Source: Thorsellia anophelis DSM 18579
GTDB taxonomy: Bacteria; Pseudomonadota; Gammaproteobacteria; Enterobacterales; Thorselliaceae
DNA length: 64,000 bases
Reading direction: 5' to 3'
Assembly (NCBI RefSeq): GCF_900111395.1
Contig: NZ_FOHV01000010.1
Span: 27,429-91,428 of the forward strand
In this document: one piece after another, positions 27,243 through 36,770 of the stretch
Layout: each line of letters starts with the position of its first letter
How positions within the stretch are numbered: position 1 is the first letter of the stretch
Program-made: the position numbers and the translations under genes
Notes under the pieces: model-generated
What the model was told of the DNA's origin: nothing
Database searches by the model: none
Seen by the model: only the letters and a program-made list of their open reading frames with translations

Positions 27243-28181
27243 TTATCGTTTTAAGAAAAGAATGCTCAAGTCTTCTTTAGGGATAAAATCAATGGCATTA
27301 AAACTAAATTGTGTAGGAGTTTCACGTTTTAGTTTCCCATCAAAACATAGGAAAACTAAACTATCTTTATTGGATTTATCAATAATAAGATTAAAATGCT
27401 TAATAGGCCCATCCCAGTTATTTGCTGTCGTTAAAATGTAATCGACAATAGCATACTCATATCCTTGATGATCCTTGTCTAATTTGCTATCTAGCTCAAT
27501 TTGCTTATCTGACTCAAGGCAAAAATTAAAGTTATCATTATCATAGCTAAATGATTTTAATATTTCACCAACACTTCTTGGTACGCCAGAAGTATAACTT
27601 GGTTCATATTGATGCTTGATATGAATCAGCTCACCTGCAGGAAAGGTCTGTGTCCATGTGTAGTAATCTTGGATAATTAAACCAAGGCTCACACTATCTT
27701 CAATTATCCAACGTGGGCTAATTTTATGTGCACCGATATAGCTACCATTAGAAAGATAACTTTCTTCAATATATTCCATTAACTCAGTTTTCGTCCATCC
27801 ATAACCTATCATTTCCTCTGTAATATCAACTCCTGATTTGGTTTTAAATATCGACTTTAATATTGGGGATACCTCTTTATTATTAATATATAAGGAATAA
27901 TTTTTGACTGGATTGTAATCACTCATACCAAAATAGGCAGGTGGCATTGGAAAGGCAACATCCACAGTGATATCTTGATTTGATTTATTTTTGAATAAAT
28001 AATCTACAGTAATTAATGTTGGACTAATATAGAGTATTTCATACTCAATTGAAATATCTTTTGTTTGTAATAATTCAATTGTTCCATTGCGACTACCATA
28101 TGCTGTATCATTTGCCATAACATTTAATGCAGTTAGCCAAACTAAGATAGTTAATAAAAAATGATATTTTTGTGAAACCAT
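27243..28181 (-). CDS. Exported DUF4424-family protein
   Basis: A 312-residue protein from the ATG at 28181. The open frame continues upstream to a TTG at 28217, which is less likely because the signal peptide then loses its place. Signal core FLLTILVWLTALNVMA. The mature protein follows the DUF4424 pattern: NDTAYGSRNGTIELLQ, KNKSNQDITVDVAFPMPP near 75, YYTWTQTFPAGELIHIKHQY near 190, and PRSVGEI. It is periplasmic or surface-linked; the function of the family is not known. Neighbours do not help. Confidence 0.72.
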   Translation of the reverse strand: MVSQKYHFLLTILVWLTALNVMANDTAYGSRNGTIELLQTKDISIEYEILYISPTLITVDYLFKNKSNQDITVDVAFPMPPAYFGMSDYNPVKNYSLYINNKEVSPILKSIFKTKSGVDITEEMIGYGWTKTELMEYIEESYLSNGSYIGAHKISPRWIIEDSVSLGLIIQDYYTWTQTFPAGELIHIKHQYEPSYTSGVPRSVGEILKSFSYDNDNFNFCLESDKQIELDSKLDKDHQGYEYAIVDYILTTANNWDGPIKHFNLIIDKSNKDSLVFLCFDGKLKRETPTQFSFNAIDFIPKEDLSILFLKR

Positions 28182-28604
28182 TATTTTGTATTTTCCATTA
28201 AGTTTATTGATGATCAATATGCGAGCATTTGTAGCATAGATATTTTGTTGTTTTCAGGTTATTGAGTGAAAAAATGCTTATTCGGTATACTCACAGTAGT
28301 GCTCTGCATTAAAAGTGAAAATCACCTGTAAACATATTTATTTTAACTTCCAAAGACTACCTAATCATACACGTCATTTACTTACTCTACATCTGTTTTA
28401 TGCAGATTATTCAAAATTGTGACTTAAATACACTAGTCTCATATTACTTTGTTAAAAATATGTAACAACTGTATTGACATTTACCGAATATCTCAATCAT
28501 CACATTTTTAATCTAATCTGTATGATTGATGACGTGTGTTTTATTGATTGTTCTGTTAAAATAAACTAAATTTATTATCAATTATTTTGGTTAATCACTA
28601 TCCT
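28182..28604. promoter_or_regulatory. Divergent upstream region of the DUF4424 gene and ftsB
   Basis: About 420 bp without a gene. It contains the sequence block 28461-28486 that recurs, with two mismatches in 26 bp, in the prophage at 47666-47691. The ftsB operon promoter must lie in this stretch. Confidence 0.5.
28461..28486 (+). promoter_or_regulatory. Shared motif, host copy
   Basis: TGTAACAACTGT, one variable base, TTGACAT, one variable base, TACCG. It contains a perfect -35 hexamer (TTGACA), but no good -10 hexamer follows at 16-18 bp. The same block occurs between the Q-like gene and the accessory genes of the prophage. Confidence 0.45.
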
Positions 28605-28877
28605 ATGAGACTATTTACTTTTACACTTTTTATCTTATTTGCTTTAAGTCAATATAACTATTGGTATGGCAAAAATGGAAAGTTAGAATATCTTGCTTTA
28701 AAGCGTGATGTTGAAAAACAGCGCGTTCAAAATGAAGAATTAACTCAGCGCAATGAAAGGCTGTTTGCTGAGATTCGAGATTTAACGACAGGGTATGATG
28801 CGATTGAAGAACGTGCTAGAAGCGAATTAAATATGGTCAAACAAGGTGAAACATTTTATCGAGTTTTTCAAAAATAA
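28605..28877 (+). CDS. ftsB: Cell division protein FtsB
   Basis: A 90-residue bitopic inner-membrane protein of the FtsQLB divisome complex, which links Z-ring assembly to septal peptidoglycan synthesis. It has one N-terminal membrane segment (LFTFTLFILFALSQYNYWYG), then a coiled coil (LKRDVEKQRVQNEELTQRNE) and the conserved tail YDAIEERARSELNMVKQGETFYR. The frame opens earlier with a TTG at 28587, but the ATG at 28605 gives the normal length. It is the first gene of ftsB-ispD-ispF-pcm-nlpD. Confidence 0.93.
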   Translation: MRLFTFTLFILFALSQYNYWYGKNGKLEYLALKRDVEKQRVQNEELTQRNERLFAEIRDLTTGYDAIEERARSELNMVKQGETFYRVFQK

Positions 28878-28921
28878 ACCCAAACATATTCGATGAATTA
28901 AAATTGTCTCTAACATTACCT

Positions 28922-29662
28922 ATGACAGATAAAACACCTCTCTCAAATATTGTGGCTATTATTCCTGCGGCAGGTATCGGCAAGCGTATGGGGAGCATGA
29001 TACCAAAGCAATATATTAACGTGGCAGGTAAGACGATATTAGAGCATACCGTCTCAGCTCTTATGGCTCATCCTGCTATAGATACCATTATTATTGCGGT
29101 TGCTCAGCATGATACAACAATTCAAACATTACCTTTTGTACACAATCCGTCTATTCATATTGTGATAGGGGGAGAGGAACGTTCTGACTCTGTTTACTCT
29201 GCTCTTAATTTTGCAAAAAAGAATTTATTTGCTAAATGGGCGCTTGTGCATGATGCTGCAAGGCCGCTTATTGCATATCATCAAATAGATAAACTTCTAT
29301 CGGTAATGTCAGATTCGATAGGGAAAACAGAAGGATATACCGGAGCAATACTCGCACTACCAGTAAAAGATACCATTAAGCAAGGTAAAATAGACAATCA
29401 CACTACTTGTATTGATAAAACGCTACCAAGAACATTGCTTTGGGCGGCACAAACGCCGCAGTTATTCCCTGTTGATATTTTGCATCATGCTATTGAATAT
29501 TGTCATGACAATCAGCACTTGTTGACAGATGAAGCCTCTGCTATAGAGATGATGGGACTAAAGATTAGGCTGGTTGAAGGAGTATCTTCTAATATTAAAT
29601 TAACGGAACCTGATGATTTAGCGTATATAAAATTTATGCTAATGAATCAATTAAGTGAATAA
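28922..29662 (+). CDS. ispD: 2-C-methyl-D-erythritol 4-phosphate cytidylyltransferase
   Basis: Third step of the MEP isoprenoid pathway: joins CTP to methylerythritol phosphate. The nucleotide-binding loop IIPAAGIGKRMGSMIPKQY sits near residue 10. HDAARPL near 105, the LPVKDTIK block and the LPRTLLWAAQTPQLF block near 165 are all family signatures. The length of 246 is slightly above E. coli IspD. The ATG at 28922 is chosen over the upstream TTG at 28904. It is 44 bp behind ftsB and nearly touches ispF. Confidence 0.95.
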   Translation: MTDKTPLSNIVAIIPAAGIGKRMGSMIPKQYINVAGKTILEHTVSALMAHPAIDTIIIAVAQHDTTIQTLPFVHNPSIHIVIGGEERSDSVYSALNFAKKNLFAKWALVHDAARPLIAYHQIDKLLSVMSDSIGKTEGYTGAILALPVKDTIKQGKIDNHTTCIDKTLPRTLLWAAQTPQLFPVDILHHAIEYCHDNQHLLTDEASAIEMMGLKIRLVEGVSSNIKLTEPDDLAYIKFMLMNQLSE

Positions 29663-29680
29663 ATGCATAAAGGAGTGGTT

Positions 29681-30157
29681 ATGAGAGTGGGTCATGGGTT
29701 TGATGTGCATGCCTTTGGAGGCGAAGGTCCACTGATGATTGGTGGTGTGGCTGTTCCTTTTAATCAGGGGTTTCTTGCGCACTCAGATGGTGATGTGCTG
29801 CTTCATGCAGTCACTGACGCATTATTAGGCGCATCTGCATTAGGGGATATAGGACAGTTATTTCCAGACACCGATCCAAAATACAAAGGAGCCAATAGCA
29901 GAGAACTGCTTAAAACAGCTTGGCAATTGATTGCAAAAAAAGGCTATAGGATTGTTAATATCGATGTTACTCTCATGGCTCAGAGTCCTAAAATGGCACC
30001 ACATATCCCTCAAATGAGAATTAATATAGCTGATGATCTTGGTATACATTTTGACCAAGTCAATGTTAAAGCAACTACGACTGAACAGTTAGGATTTGTA
30101 GGTCGTTCTGAAGGGATAGCTTGCGCTTCAGTTGTGCTGATTACAAAAGAGGGGTGA
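29681..30157 (+). CDS. ispF: 2-C-methyl-D-erythritol 2,4-cyclodiphosphate synthase
   Basis: Forms the cyclic diphosphate of the MEP pathway. The 158-residue protein starts [17 protein letters not shown] with the metal-binding DVH motif, continues with [18 protein letters not shown] and ends with the [16 protein letters not shown] block. The ATG at 29681 has AGGAG seven bases upstream; an earlier in-frame ATG at 29663 has none. In E. coli the next genes are truD and surE; here pcm follows directly, only two bases on. Confidence 0.95.
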   Translation: MRVGHGFDVHAFGGEGPLMIGGVAVPFNQGFLAHSDGDVLLHAVTDALLGASALGDIGQLFPDTDPKYKGANSRELLKTAWQLIAKKGYRIVNIDVTLMAQSPKMAPHIPQMRINIADDLGIHFDQVNVKATTTEQLGFVGRSEGIACASVVLITKEG

Positions 30158-30159
30158 AA

Positions 30160-30807
30160 ATGCATTCGACTTTTTCAAATAGTCTAACTCCTCAAGCAAA
30201 GAAAATGCTCTTTGAACTTCAGTCAATGGGGATTACTAATGAAGCAATTTTAACAGCAATCAGCATGGTGCCTAGAGACCGATTTATAGATCAAGCGCTT
30301 GCTCATCAAGCTTATGATAATCTAGCGCTACCGATAGGGTCAGGTCAAACTATTTCTCAACCCTACATTGTCGCAAAAATGACTGAACTATTAGCTTTAA
30401 AAACGAATGATAAAGTTTTAGAAATTGGTACAGGTTCTGGATACCAAACAGCCGTATTAGCTAAACTAGTAAGCCAAGTTTATACTGTTGAGCGCATTAA
30501 ATCTTTACAGTGGGCGGCTTATCGTCGCTTGCAATCCATCGATATTTATAACATATCTTCTAAGCATGGAGATGGCTGGGAGGGATGGAAAAGCCATGCG
30601 CCATTTAATGGAATTATCGTTACGGCAGCAGCAAGCCAGATCCCAATAACACTATTACATCAATTAGCCGATGGTGGGAGATTGGTCATTCCAGTTGGTG
30701 AAGATAGCCAATTACTCAAATTAATTACTCGCCATGGTGATACTTTTAAAGTCAAACAAATTGAAACTGTCAAATTTGTGCCTTTGATACAAGGCGAGCT
30801 TTCTTAG
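30160..30807 (+). CDS. pcm: Protein-L-isoaspartate O-methyltransferase
   Basis: Uses S-adenosylmethionine to repair isoaspartyl residues in aged proteins. The 215-residue protein shows [18 protein letters not shown], the [17 protein letters not shown] block and the SAM-binding loop [18 protein letters not shown] near 85. AGGGG eight bases before the ATG at 30160 supports that start. In E. coli pcm is preceded by surE and followed by nlpD; the nlpD link is kept here, surE is lost. Confidence 0.94.
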   Translation: MHSTFSNSLTPQAKKMLFELQSMGITNEAILTAISMVPRDRFIDQALAHQAYDNLALPIGSGQTISQPYIVAKMTELLALKTNDKVLEIGTGSGYQTAVLAKLVSQVYTVERIKSLQWAAYRRLQSIDIYNISSKHGDGWEGWKSHAPFNGIIVTAAASQIPITLLHQLADGGRLVIPVGEDSQLLKLITRHGDTFKVKQIETVKFVPLIQGELS

Positions 30808-30939
30808 TCCTATGTATTAATATAGCAGTTGCTAATAACCTAAATGGCATGACTGTTTACTCAGTGATAAATCTGTTAATATATTGGTTAATCGTGATAT
30901 CAACTACCATAGATTGTTTAACCTAGATTAGAGAATAAT

Positions 30940-31995
30940 ATGATTAAAAACTTATTTACCCAGCAATGTCCTCTGCACGGCCATGTATCAGTTAAACCAG
31001 TAATGTTATCTTTAGCAATGATTTCACTGTTACTGGTTGGATGTGCACGCACAGATGCACCAGCTCCTGTTGTATCAGTGAATGATGCCCGCTCACCTCA
31101 GCAATCATCAAATGATATGGGAAGCTCAGGTAGTGTAGGAGTGGTACCACTGTATCCTGAAAATTCAAGCTCAATGCCGGACTCGAGTCAAAGTGCAGTT
31201 GTGTATCAATCTCAACCGTATGAGAATCAGTCAACGTATTCCACACCAATTGGTAATGGACGTGATTACACCAATATTCCTAAAGGCAGTTTTTCAGGTT
31301 CAGTCTATACTGTTCAACCAGGAGATACTCTTTTTTATATTTCATGGATAACTGGTGCTAATGTAAATGAACTGGCAAGTTTAAATAATTTATCTGAACC
31401 CTATTCTTTGAGAGTAGGGCAGCAACTGAGTATATCAAATCAAGTAAATACACCTATTTACTCAGAACCTACGCAAAGCTCTGCGACAAACACTGTAATT
31501 GTTTCTACTCAAACAGTACCAGGTGGTGAGCCTTCTAGTGGCGGGAAAATGCTTGGGGGGAATACTGTGCCAATCGTTCCATCAACGGGCGCAATGAGCA
31601 CCGGTGAACTCAGTAAAGTGAGTGCGAAAGGGTGGAGATGGCCAACTCAAGGGCAAGTCATTCAAGGTTTCTCAACAGCTGATGGCGGTATTAAAGGAAT
31701 TGAGATTGCAGGTAATCAAGGACAAGCAGTTTATGCATCAAAGGCAGGTAAAGTTGTTTATGCTGGGAATGCTTTAGCCGGATATGGTAATCTGATTATT
31801 ATCAATCATGATGGTGAAGATTTAAGTGCTTATGCTCATAATGATACTTTAATGGTTTCAGAGGGTACAGAGGTGAAAGGCGGAGAGCAAATTGCAACTA
31901 TGGGTAGTAGTGGCACCGACAGAGTTAAGCTCTATTTTGAAATTAGACAAAAGGGCGTTTCAACTGATCCAATTAAATTTTTACCAGCTAAGTAA
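30940..31995 (+). CDS. nlpD: Lipoprotein NlpD, activator of septal amidase
   Basis: A 351-residue outer-membrane lipoprotein that activates AmiC-type amidases for daughter-cell separation. A long N-terminal leader ends in the lipobox LLVGC (Cys near 35). A low-complexity Ser/Gln/Pro region follows, then a LysM domain (YTVQPGDTLFYISWITGANV, about 125-170) and a C-terminal LytM/M23 domain (about 235-350). The M23 metal ligands are not preserved (KLYFEIR replaces the usual LHFEIR), as expected for a non-enzymatic activator. In most gammaproteobacteria rpoS comes next and its promoter lies inside nlpD; here no rpoS follows. Confidence 0.93.
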   Translation: MIKNLFTQQCPLHGHVSVKPVMLSLAMISLLLVGCARTDAPAPVVSVNDARSPQQSSNDMGSSGSVGVVPLYPENSSSMPDSSQSAVVYQSQPYENQSTYSTPIGNGRDYTNIPKGSFSGSVYTVQPGDTLFYISWITGANVNELASLNNLSEPYSLRVGQQLSISNQVNTPIYSEPTQSSATNTVIVSTQTVPGGEPSSGGKMLGGNTVPIVPSTGAMSTGELSKVSAKGWRWPTQGQVIQGFSTADGGIKGIEIAGNQGQAVYASKAGKVVYAGNALAGYGNLIIINHDGEDLSAYAHNDTLMVSEGTEVKGGEQIATMGSSGTDRVKLYFEIRQKGVSTDPIKFLPAK

Positions 31996-32130
31996 TTGGA
32001 TAGCAGCGTAAAAAAATCATAAAAATTAAAGTGTAGGGGTAGAACACATTAGTTAGAACGATTACAATGCGCACTCAATATTGAATATTCATATTGAACT
32101 TAGTTAAAAGCTAAGTAAACTATCCTTGTA

Positions 32131-32159
32131 ACTACCGTACGAAACCTTCGTACGGTAGT
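32131..32159. terminator. Perfect 13-bp hairpin between nlpD and ung
   Basis: ACTACCGTACGAA and its exact complement flank a three-base loop (ACC). The two flanking genes converge, so it is likely a bidirectional terminator, although the T-runs are short (ATATTTG on the plus strand). Confidence 0.75.
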
Positions 32160-32219
32160 ATATTTGTTTAATGCTCGTATTTGAGTTTGTGTCAAGAATG
32201 GTATATTATCGAACCCTAT

Positions 32220-32891
32220 TTACTTATTTGTTTCCTGCCACTGTATTTCATGCCTGCCTAGATTGGATAATATCTCATTAGTTTTTCTAAAGTGCCCACA
32301 AGTTAAAAAACCTCTATGCGCTGAAAGAGGTGAAGGATGAACACTAGTTAAAATTACGTGTTTAGTTTCATCTATCAAACTACTTTTCTTAATTGCGTAA
32401 TTTCCCCACAGTAAAAAAATAACGTTTTGTTTATGATAGTTAATCAGTTCTATTATTTTGTCTGTATAGCGCTCCCATCCTAAATGGGCATGTGAATTAG
32501 CTTTACCCGCTTCTACCGTTAAAGTTGTATTTAATAAAAGTACGCCTTGTTTTGCTAAACCGCCAAGATAACCACTTTCTGGAATCTGAAAATCAGGATA
32601 GTCATGTGCGATTGATTTAAATATATTTCTGAGTGAGGGTGGAATAGTTACGCTTGGTTTGACTGAAAATGCTAGTCCATGTGCCTGATTAGGACCATGA
32701 TAAGGATCTTGCCCTAGTATAACCACTTGTACTTGATTAAATGGGGTGAGCTCAAGCGCTTTAAATATATTCTGTTCTTCAGGATAGATAGTCTTTCCTG
32801 CTTGGCGATCAGTTGAGATGGATTGCAAGATATTTTGAAAATAGCTCTTTTTTTCTTCATCAGCTAGAAGTGTTTTCCAATTTAATGACAT
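32220..32891 (-). CDS. ung: Uracil-DNA glycosylase
   Basis: Removes uracil from DNA as the first step of base-excision repair. The 223-residue protein has the catalytic loop VVILGQDPYHGPNQAHG (general-base Asp at 62) and the Leu-intercalation loop VILTSVHPSPLSAHRGF near 183-199, plus LLNTTLTVEAGKANSH. Length and motifs are those of family-1 UNG. It is transcribed alone, convergent with nlpD and divergent from hemN. Confidence 0.96.
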   Translation of the reverse strand: MSLNWKTLLADEEKKSYFQNILQSISTDRQAGKTIYPEEQNIFKALELTPFNQVQVVILGQDPYHGPNQAHGLAFSVKPSVTIPPSLRNIFKSIAHDYPDFQIPESGYLGGLAKQGVLLLNTTLTVEAGKANSHAHLGWERYTDKIIELINYHKQNVIFLLWGNYAIKKSSLIDETKHVILTSVHPSPLSAHRGFLTCGHFRKTNEILSNLGRHEIQWQETNK

Positions 32892-32997
32892 GTATGAGTT
32901 CTCTATTATCGATTTAAATTAACAAATAAGCTATTTATTGTTTTTAAACAATGCATAACAACATTTACTATTTTTGAAGTTAAAAAATTGTTAAGAC

Positions 32998-33011
32998 TTA
33001 ACATAAATCAA
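32998..33011 (+). promoter_or_regulatory. FNR-like site upstream of hemN
   Basis: TTAAC-ATAA-ATCAA matches eight of ten conserved positions of the FNR consensus TTGAT-N4-ATCAA. It lies about 135 bp before the start of the anaerobic coproporphyrinogen dehydrogenase gene, a plausible FNR target. It is embedded in a palindrome GTTAAG-A-CTTAAC. Confidence 0.4.
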
Positions 33012-33143
33012 AACAAGCATCACTAGGTTCTTGTAGTATATTTTAGTGATTTATCCAAGGGTAAAGGCTTAGGTGCCTATTTAGATTATTTAATTTTAAC
33101 TGATATGGATAATTAGAGAAACATCTATATTTTGAGGTGCCAT

Positions 33144-34529
33144 ATGCCAGAATTAATACTTCCAACATCATTAATTGCAAAAATGGATAAACCAGGGCCG
33201 CGCTATACCTCTTATCCAACAGCAGATAAGTTTACTGATGCTTATACTTTTACTCAGCATCAAGAAACATTAAAAATGTTAGGCTCGAATTATCATAATG
33301 AACCTATCTCGCTCTATTTTCACATTCCTTTTTGTCAATCGGTTTGTTTTTATTGTGCTTGTAATAAAGTAATTACCATGCACCAACACCGAGCTGATGA
33401 ATATTTTATGCATTTGATTAAAGAGATTGATTTAACTACTCAACTAATTTCAAAGCGTTTAACTGTGAGTCAAATTCATTTTGGTGGAGGGACGCCCACT
33501 TATATGACGGATGAACAGTTAGAGGCTATTTTAATCCATGTGAGGAAAAAATTTGATGTAACTAGGGATGTTGAGTGTTCTATAGAAATCGATCCTAGAA
33601 CAGTTAATTACGATAGGCTAAATCGTTTAGATGATATTGGGTTTAATCGAATCAGTATTGGTGTGCAAGATTTTGATGGGGACGTTCAAAAAGCTGTCCA
33701 TAGGGTCCAGCCCTTTAGGCAGGTAGCAGAAATTTTCCTAACAGCAAAAAAATTAGCCATTGAATCTATCAATGTTGATATGATTTATGGATTACCTAAG
33801 CAAACCCCTGAAACGTTTGCTCAAAGTTTAGAAACGTTAATTGATCTAAAGCCAGATAGAATCGCATTGTATGCATACGCACATTTACCTGAACGATTTA
33901 AACCACAAAGACGGATCATAACTGAGGAACTTCCTACCTCTGAACAGAGGTTGACTATGCTGGGCATGGCGATAGAACAGTTAACAAAAGCAGGGTGGGA
34001 TTATATTGGGATGGATCACTTTGCTTTACCAACTGATAGTTTAGCGATCGCTAAAAGAGAAGGAAAATTACAGCGTAATTTTCAAGGGTATTCAACACAT
34101 GCAAAAACGGACTTAATTGGATTTGGAGTCTCTGCAATTAGTCTAATTAATGGTAATTACTCTCAAAATCAACGAGAGTTAATTGCATATGAAGATGCAT
34201 TAGCCAATCATCAGCTCCCTTCTTTTAGGGGATATGCAAGCGATGCTGATGATCTATTACGCTACACCATCATTATGCAAATTATGTGCCAAGGAAAAAT
34301 ATCGTTTAGCGAGATCAATAAAGAATTTGATATCGATTTTTTAAATTACTTTAAACATGAACTATTAAGTTTAGACGATTTAATTACCGAAGGGCTTTGT
34401 TATTATGATGATGAACAATTGGTTGTAACTAATAGAGGATGGTTTTTAGTCAGGGGAATTGCAATGCGGTTTGATAAACATTTGCAAAACAGACTTGATA
34501 CTCAAACAAGGTTTTCAAAGATAATCTGA
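33144..34529 (+). CDS. hemN: Oxygen-independent coproporphyrinogen III oxidase
   Basis: A radical-SAM enzyme that converts coproporphyrinogen III to protoporphyrinogen IX without oxygen. The 461-residue protein starts at the ATG at 33144 (GAGGTG eight bases upstream). It shows GPRYTSYPTA at the start, the cluster motif FHIPFCQSVCFYCACNK (CxxxCxxC plus a fourth Cys) near 57, and IHFGGGTPTYMTDEQ near 113. The length is that of true HemN rather than the shorter HemW. An FNR-like site upstream fits expression without oxygen, expected in a gut-type habitat. Confidence 0.95.
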   Translation: MPELILPTSLIAKMDKPGPRYTSYPTADKFTDAYTFTQHQETLKMLGSNYHNEPISLYFHIPFCQSVCFYCACNKVITMHQHRADEYFMHLIKEIDLTTQLISKRLTVSQIHFGGGTPTYMTDEQLEAILIHVRKKFDVTRDVECSIEIDPRTVNYDRLNRLDDIGFNRISIGVQDFDGDVQKAVHRVQPFRQVAEIFLTAKKLAIESINVDMIYGLPKQTPETFAQSLETLIDLKPDRIALYAYAHLPERFKPQRRIITEELPTSEQRLTMLGMAIEQLTKAGWDYIGMDHFALPTDSLAIAKREGKLQRNFQGYSTHAKTDLIGFGVSAISLINGNYSQNQRELIAYEDALANHQLPSFRGYASDADDLLRYTIIMQIMCQGKISFSEINKEFDIDFLNYFKHELLSLDDLITEGLCYYDDEQLVVTNRGWFLVRGIAMRFDKHLQNRLDTQTRFSKII

Positions 34530-34550
34530 TTATTTCTGTCTCAATTAAAG

Positions 34551-34592
34551 ATTGGTTTTTGCATTTTTCAATTATAGGATGCAAAAACCAAT
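34551..34592. terminator. Bidirectional terminator between hemN and rraB
   Basis: A perfect 14-bp stem (ATTGGTTTTTGCAT / ATGCAAAAACCAAT) with a 14-base loop. It is followed by TTTTG on the plus strand and preceded by a matching A-rich stretch, serving the two convergent genes. Confidence 0.8.
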
Positions 34593-34633
34593 TTTGTTAA
34601 TGATATCATGTTTAAATCAATAGTAGCTTATCA

Positions 34634-35053
34634 CTATTCATCATCAAAAATGACGCCATCATCTTCGTCAGAACCATCTTCAAAATAGGTCCCCCAACCA
34701 TCATATTCGCAGTTGAATTTTCCAGCAAGTTTAATCATCAGCTCAACTTGTTCATCTATTTTTTCAGCAACAAGATTCATCTCGCAAACAACATCGCATG
34801 CAAAAAAGACTTCTCCATTTTCATCTTCTAATTCTTCAGCATCAGTCACTTCAAAGTCTAATTTAAACGCTTCAACAGCAAGGTTTTCTAATTGCTCAAA
34901 ATCATCAGATGCAAAATGGTGTTCTATCAAATACAATGCATCAGGTAAACTACCATCATCTAGTAGATTTTTAATAATATCACGAGTTTCTATTTTAATT
35001 TGTTCATAGTATTCAATTTGCTCTTCGGTAAGAGCTGGATATGTACTGGCCAT
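34634..35053 (-). CDS. rraB: Regulator of ribonuclease E activity B
   Basis: A 139-residue acidic protein that binds RNase E and changes degradosome composition. Conserved blocks: [52 protein letters not shown] and [12 protein letters not shown], followed by the usual Asp/Glu tail. The ATG has AAGGAAA upstream. It lies divergent from rhlB, another degradosome-linked gene, 400 bp away. Confidence 0.92.
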   Translation of the reverse strand: MASTYPALTEEQIEYYEQIKIETRDIIKNLLDDGSLPDALYLIEHHFASDDFEQLENLAVEAFKLDFEVTDAEELEDENGEVFFACDVVCEMNLVAEKIDEQVELMIKLAGKFNCEYDGWGTYFEDGSDEDDGVIFDDE

Positions 35054-35456
35054 ATGATTTCCTTTAATGTGAGTGAGTTAAAATAGTAATAGTTAGGATT
35101 TAGTCTATTAATTAGCGATGTTATTAATTTTTTAAATGTATCAGTTATGCTTCAATATATAGAAAGACACTTAATAAGGCTAGCTTCATGATACTCTGAA
35201 ATGAAACGTGTGAATAGTTAAAAAATGCAGAGTTGCATTCGATTTTCAGAATAAATGACACCTTAATCACTAGAAAAACAAGCGTGGACTCTAAAAAAAA
35301 GGATATTAGTTAAAAAAGGTTACATTTTTTTGCTATTATAGTCCATAATCTATACATCTAGGCTAATTTGAGTATTCAGTTTAGTAAAAGAATCTACTTT
35401 AGCCAGTAACTAAACACATTAATTTAATGTTTTTCATTCTATCGAACTGGTAATTT
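35054..35456. promoter_or_regulatory. Divergent promoter region of rraB and rhlB
   Basis: About 400 bp without a gene on either strand. TATTATAGT at about 35334 is a fair -10 element for rhlB. No riboswitch or small-RNA fold could be recognised by eye. Confidence 0.4.
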
Positions 35457-36770
35457 ATGCAACATACTCATTTAACTGAACTTTCGTTTCAAGATCTTCC
35501 CCTTCATCCAGAGATTGCAAAAGCGCTTTCAATAAAGGGATTCACACGCTGTACACCAATACAAGCCTATACTTTGCCTATCACTTTAAAAGGGCAAGAT
35601 GTTGCAGGCCAAGCACAAACCGGAACAGGTAAAACCCTGACGTTTTTAATTGCTGCATTTCATCATCTTTTACATAATCAAGCAAAAGGGGATGAGACCA
35701 CTTTTCAAAAAAATCAGCCTCGTGTTGTTATTATGGCGCCGACACGTGAACTTGCGGTACAAATTAGTAATGATGCTACCTTTTTAGCCGATCATTTGAA
35801 CTTTAAGATAGGGCTTGCTTATGGTGGGGAAGGGTATGATAAGCAAGTAAAAAAAATTGAATCGGGTGTGGATATTTTAATTGGTACCACAGGCAGGATT
35901 ATTGATTATGTCAAACAAAACATATTGGATATGAGCGCTGTTGAAGTGATGATATTAGATGAAGCAGACAGAATGTTTGATCTTGGCTTTATAAATGATA
36001 TTAGGTGGCTATTTAAAAAAATGCCCGCGCCTTCTATGAGACTTAATATGCTTTTTTCAGCTACATTATCTTATCGTGTGCGCGAACTAGCTTTTGAGCA
36101 TATGGATAACGCTGAATATGTTGAAATTGAACCAGAAAGAAAAACAGGCCATAGAATTAAAGAAGAGCTATTTTACCCCTCCATGCAAGATAAAATTCCT
36201 CTTTTATTAACCCTTATGGAAGAAGAGTGGCCTGATAGAGCAATTGTATTTGCTAATACTAAACATCACTGTGAATCTGTATGGGGTTATTTAGATGCCG
36301 ATGGACATAGAGTTGGATTGCTAACAGGTGATGTACCGCAAAAGAAACGTCTTCAAATTTTAGAGGCATTTACCCAAGGTAACTTAGATATTTTAGTTGC
36401 AACTGATGTTGCTGCAAGAGGGCTGCATATTGCAGAAGTAACACATGTATTTAATTATGATTTACCTGAAGATTGCGAAGACTATGTCCACCGCATCGGT
36501 AGAACAGGGCGCGCAGGGGCTTTTGGGCACGCAATTAGTTTTGCTTGTGAAGATTTTTCTATTAATCTTCCTGGTATTGAAGAATACATTGGGCACGCCA
36601 TACCTGTTACACATTATGATCAAACTAAATTACTTACAGAAATAGCTGCACCTACAAAAAGTGCATACACTTATAAATCTAATCAAGGTGATAAGCGTAA
36701 TTCACGTAAATCTTCTCAGTTTAATCGTAATAGGCGCTCGACTAAACCACAACAAACTATGACACCATGA
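35457..36770 (+). CDS. rhlB: ATP-dependent RNA helicase RhlB
   Basis: DEAD-box helicase that unwinds RNA for the RNase E degradosome. The 437-residue protein has the Q motif ([20 protein letters not shown]), Walker A AQTGTGKT (53-60), [18 protein letters not shown] near 168, FSATLS and [11 protein letters not shown] short basic tail ends it (RRSTKPQQ). Its stop codon overlaps the gppA start by four bases, as expected for the rhlB-gppA pair. Confidence 0.95.
   Translation: MQHTHLTELSFQDLPLHPEIAKALSIKGFTRCTPIQAYTLPITLKGQDVAGQAQTGTGKTLTFLIAAFHHLLHNQAKGDETTFQKNQPRVVIMAPTRELAVQISNDATFLADHLNFKIGLAYGGEGYDKQVKKIESGVDILIGTTGRIIDYVKQNILDMSAVEVMILDEADRMFDLGFINDIRWLFKKMPAPSMRLNMLFSATLSYRVRELAFEHMDNAEYVEIEPERKTGHRIKEELFYPSMQDKIPLLLTLMEEEWPDRAIVFANTKHHCESVWGYLDADGHRVGLLTGDVPQKKRLQILEAFTQGNLDILVATDVAARGLHIAEVTHVFNYDLPEDCEDYVHRIGRTGRAGAFGHAISFACEDFSINLPGIEEYIGHAIPVTHYDQTKLLTEIAAPTKSAYTYKSNQGDKRNSRKSSQFNRNRRSTKPQQTMTP

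Noticed and set aside
28469..28510. Complete sigma-70 promoter at the shared motif before ftsB
   Set aside because: TTGACA is present but no acceptable -10 hexamer occurs at the right distance, so only the motif is reported.
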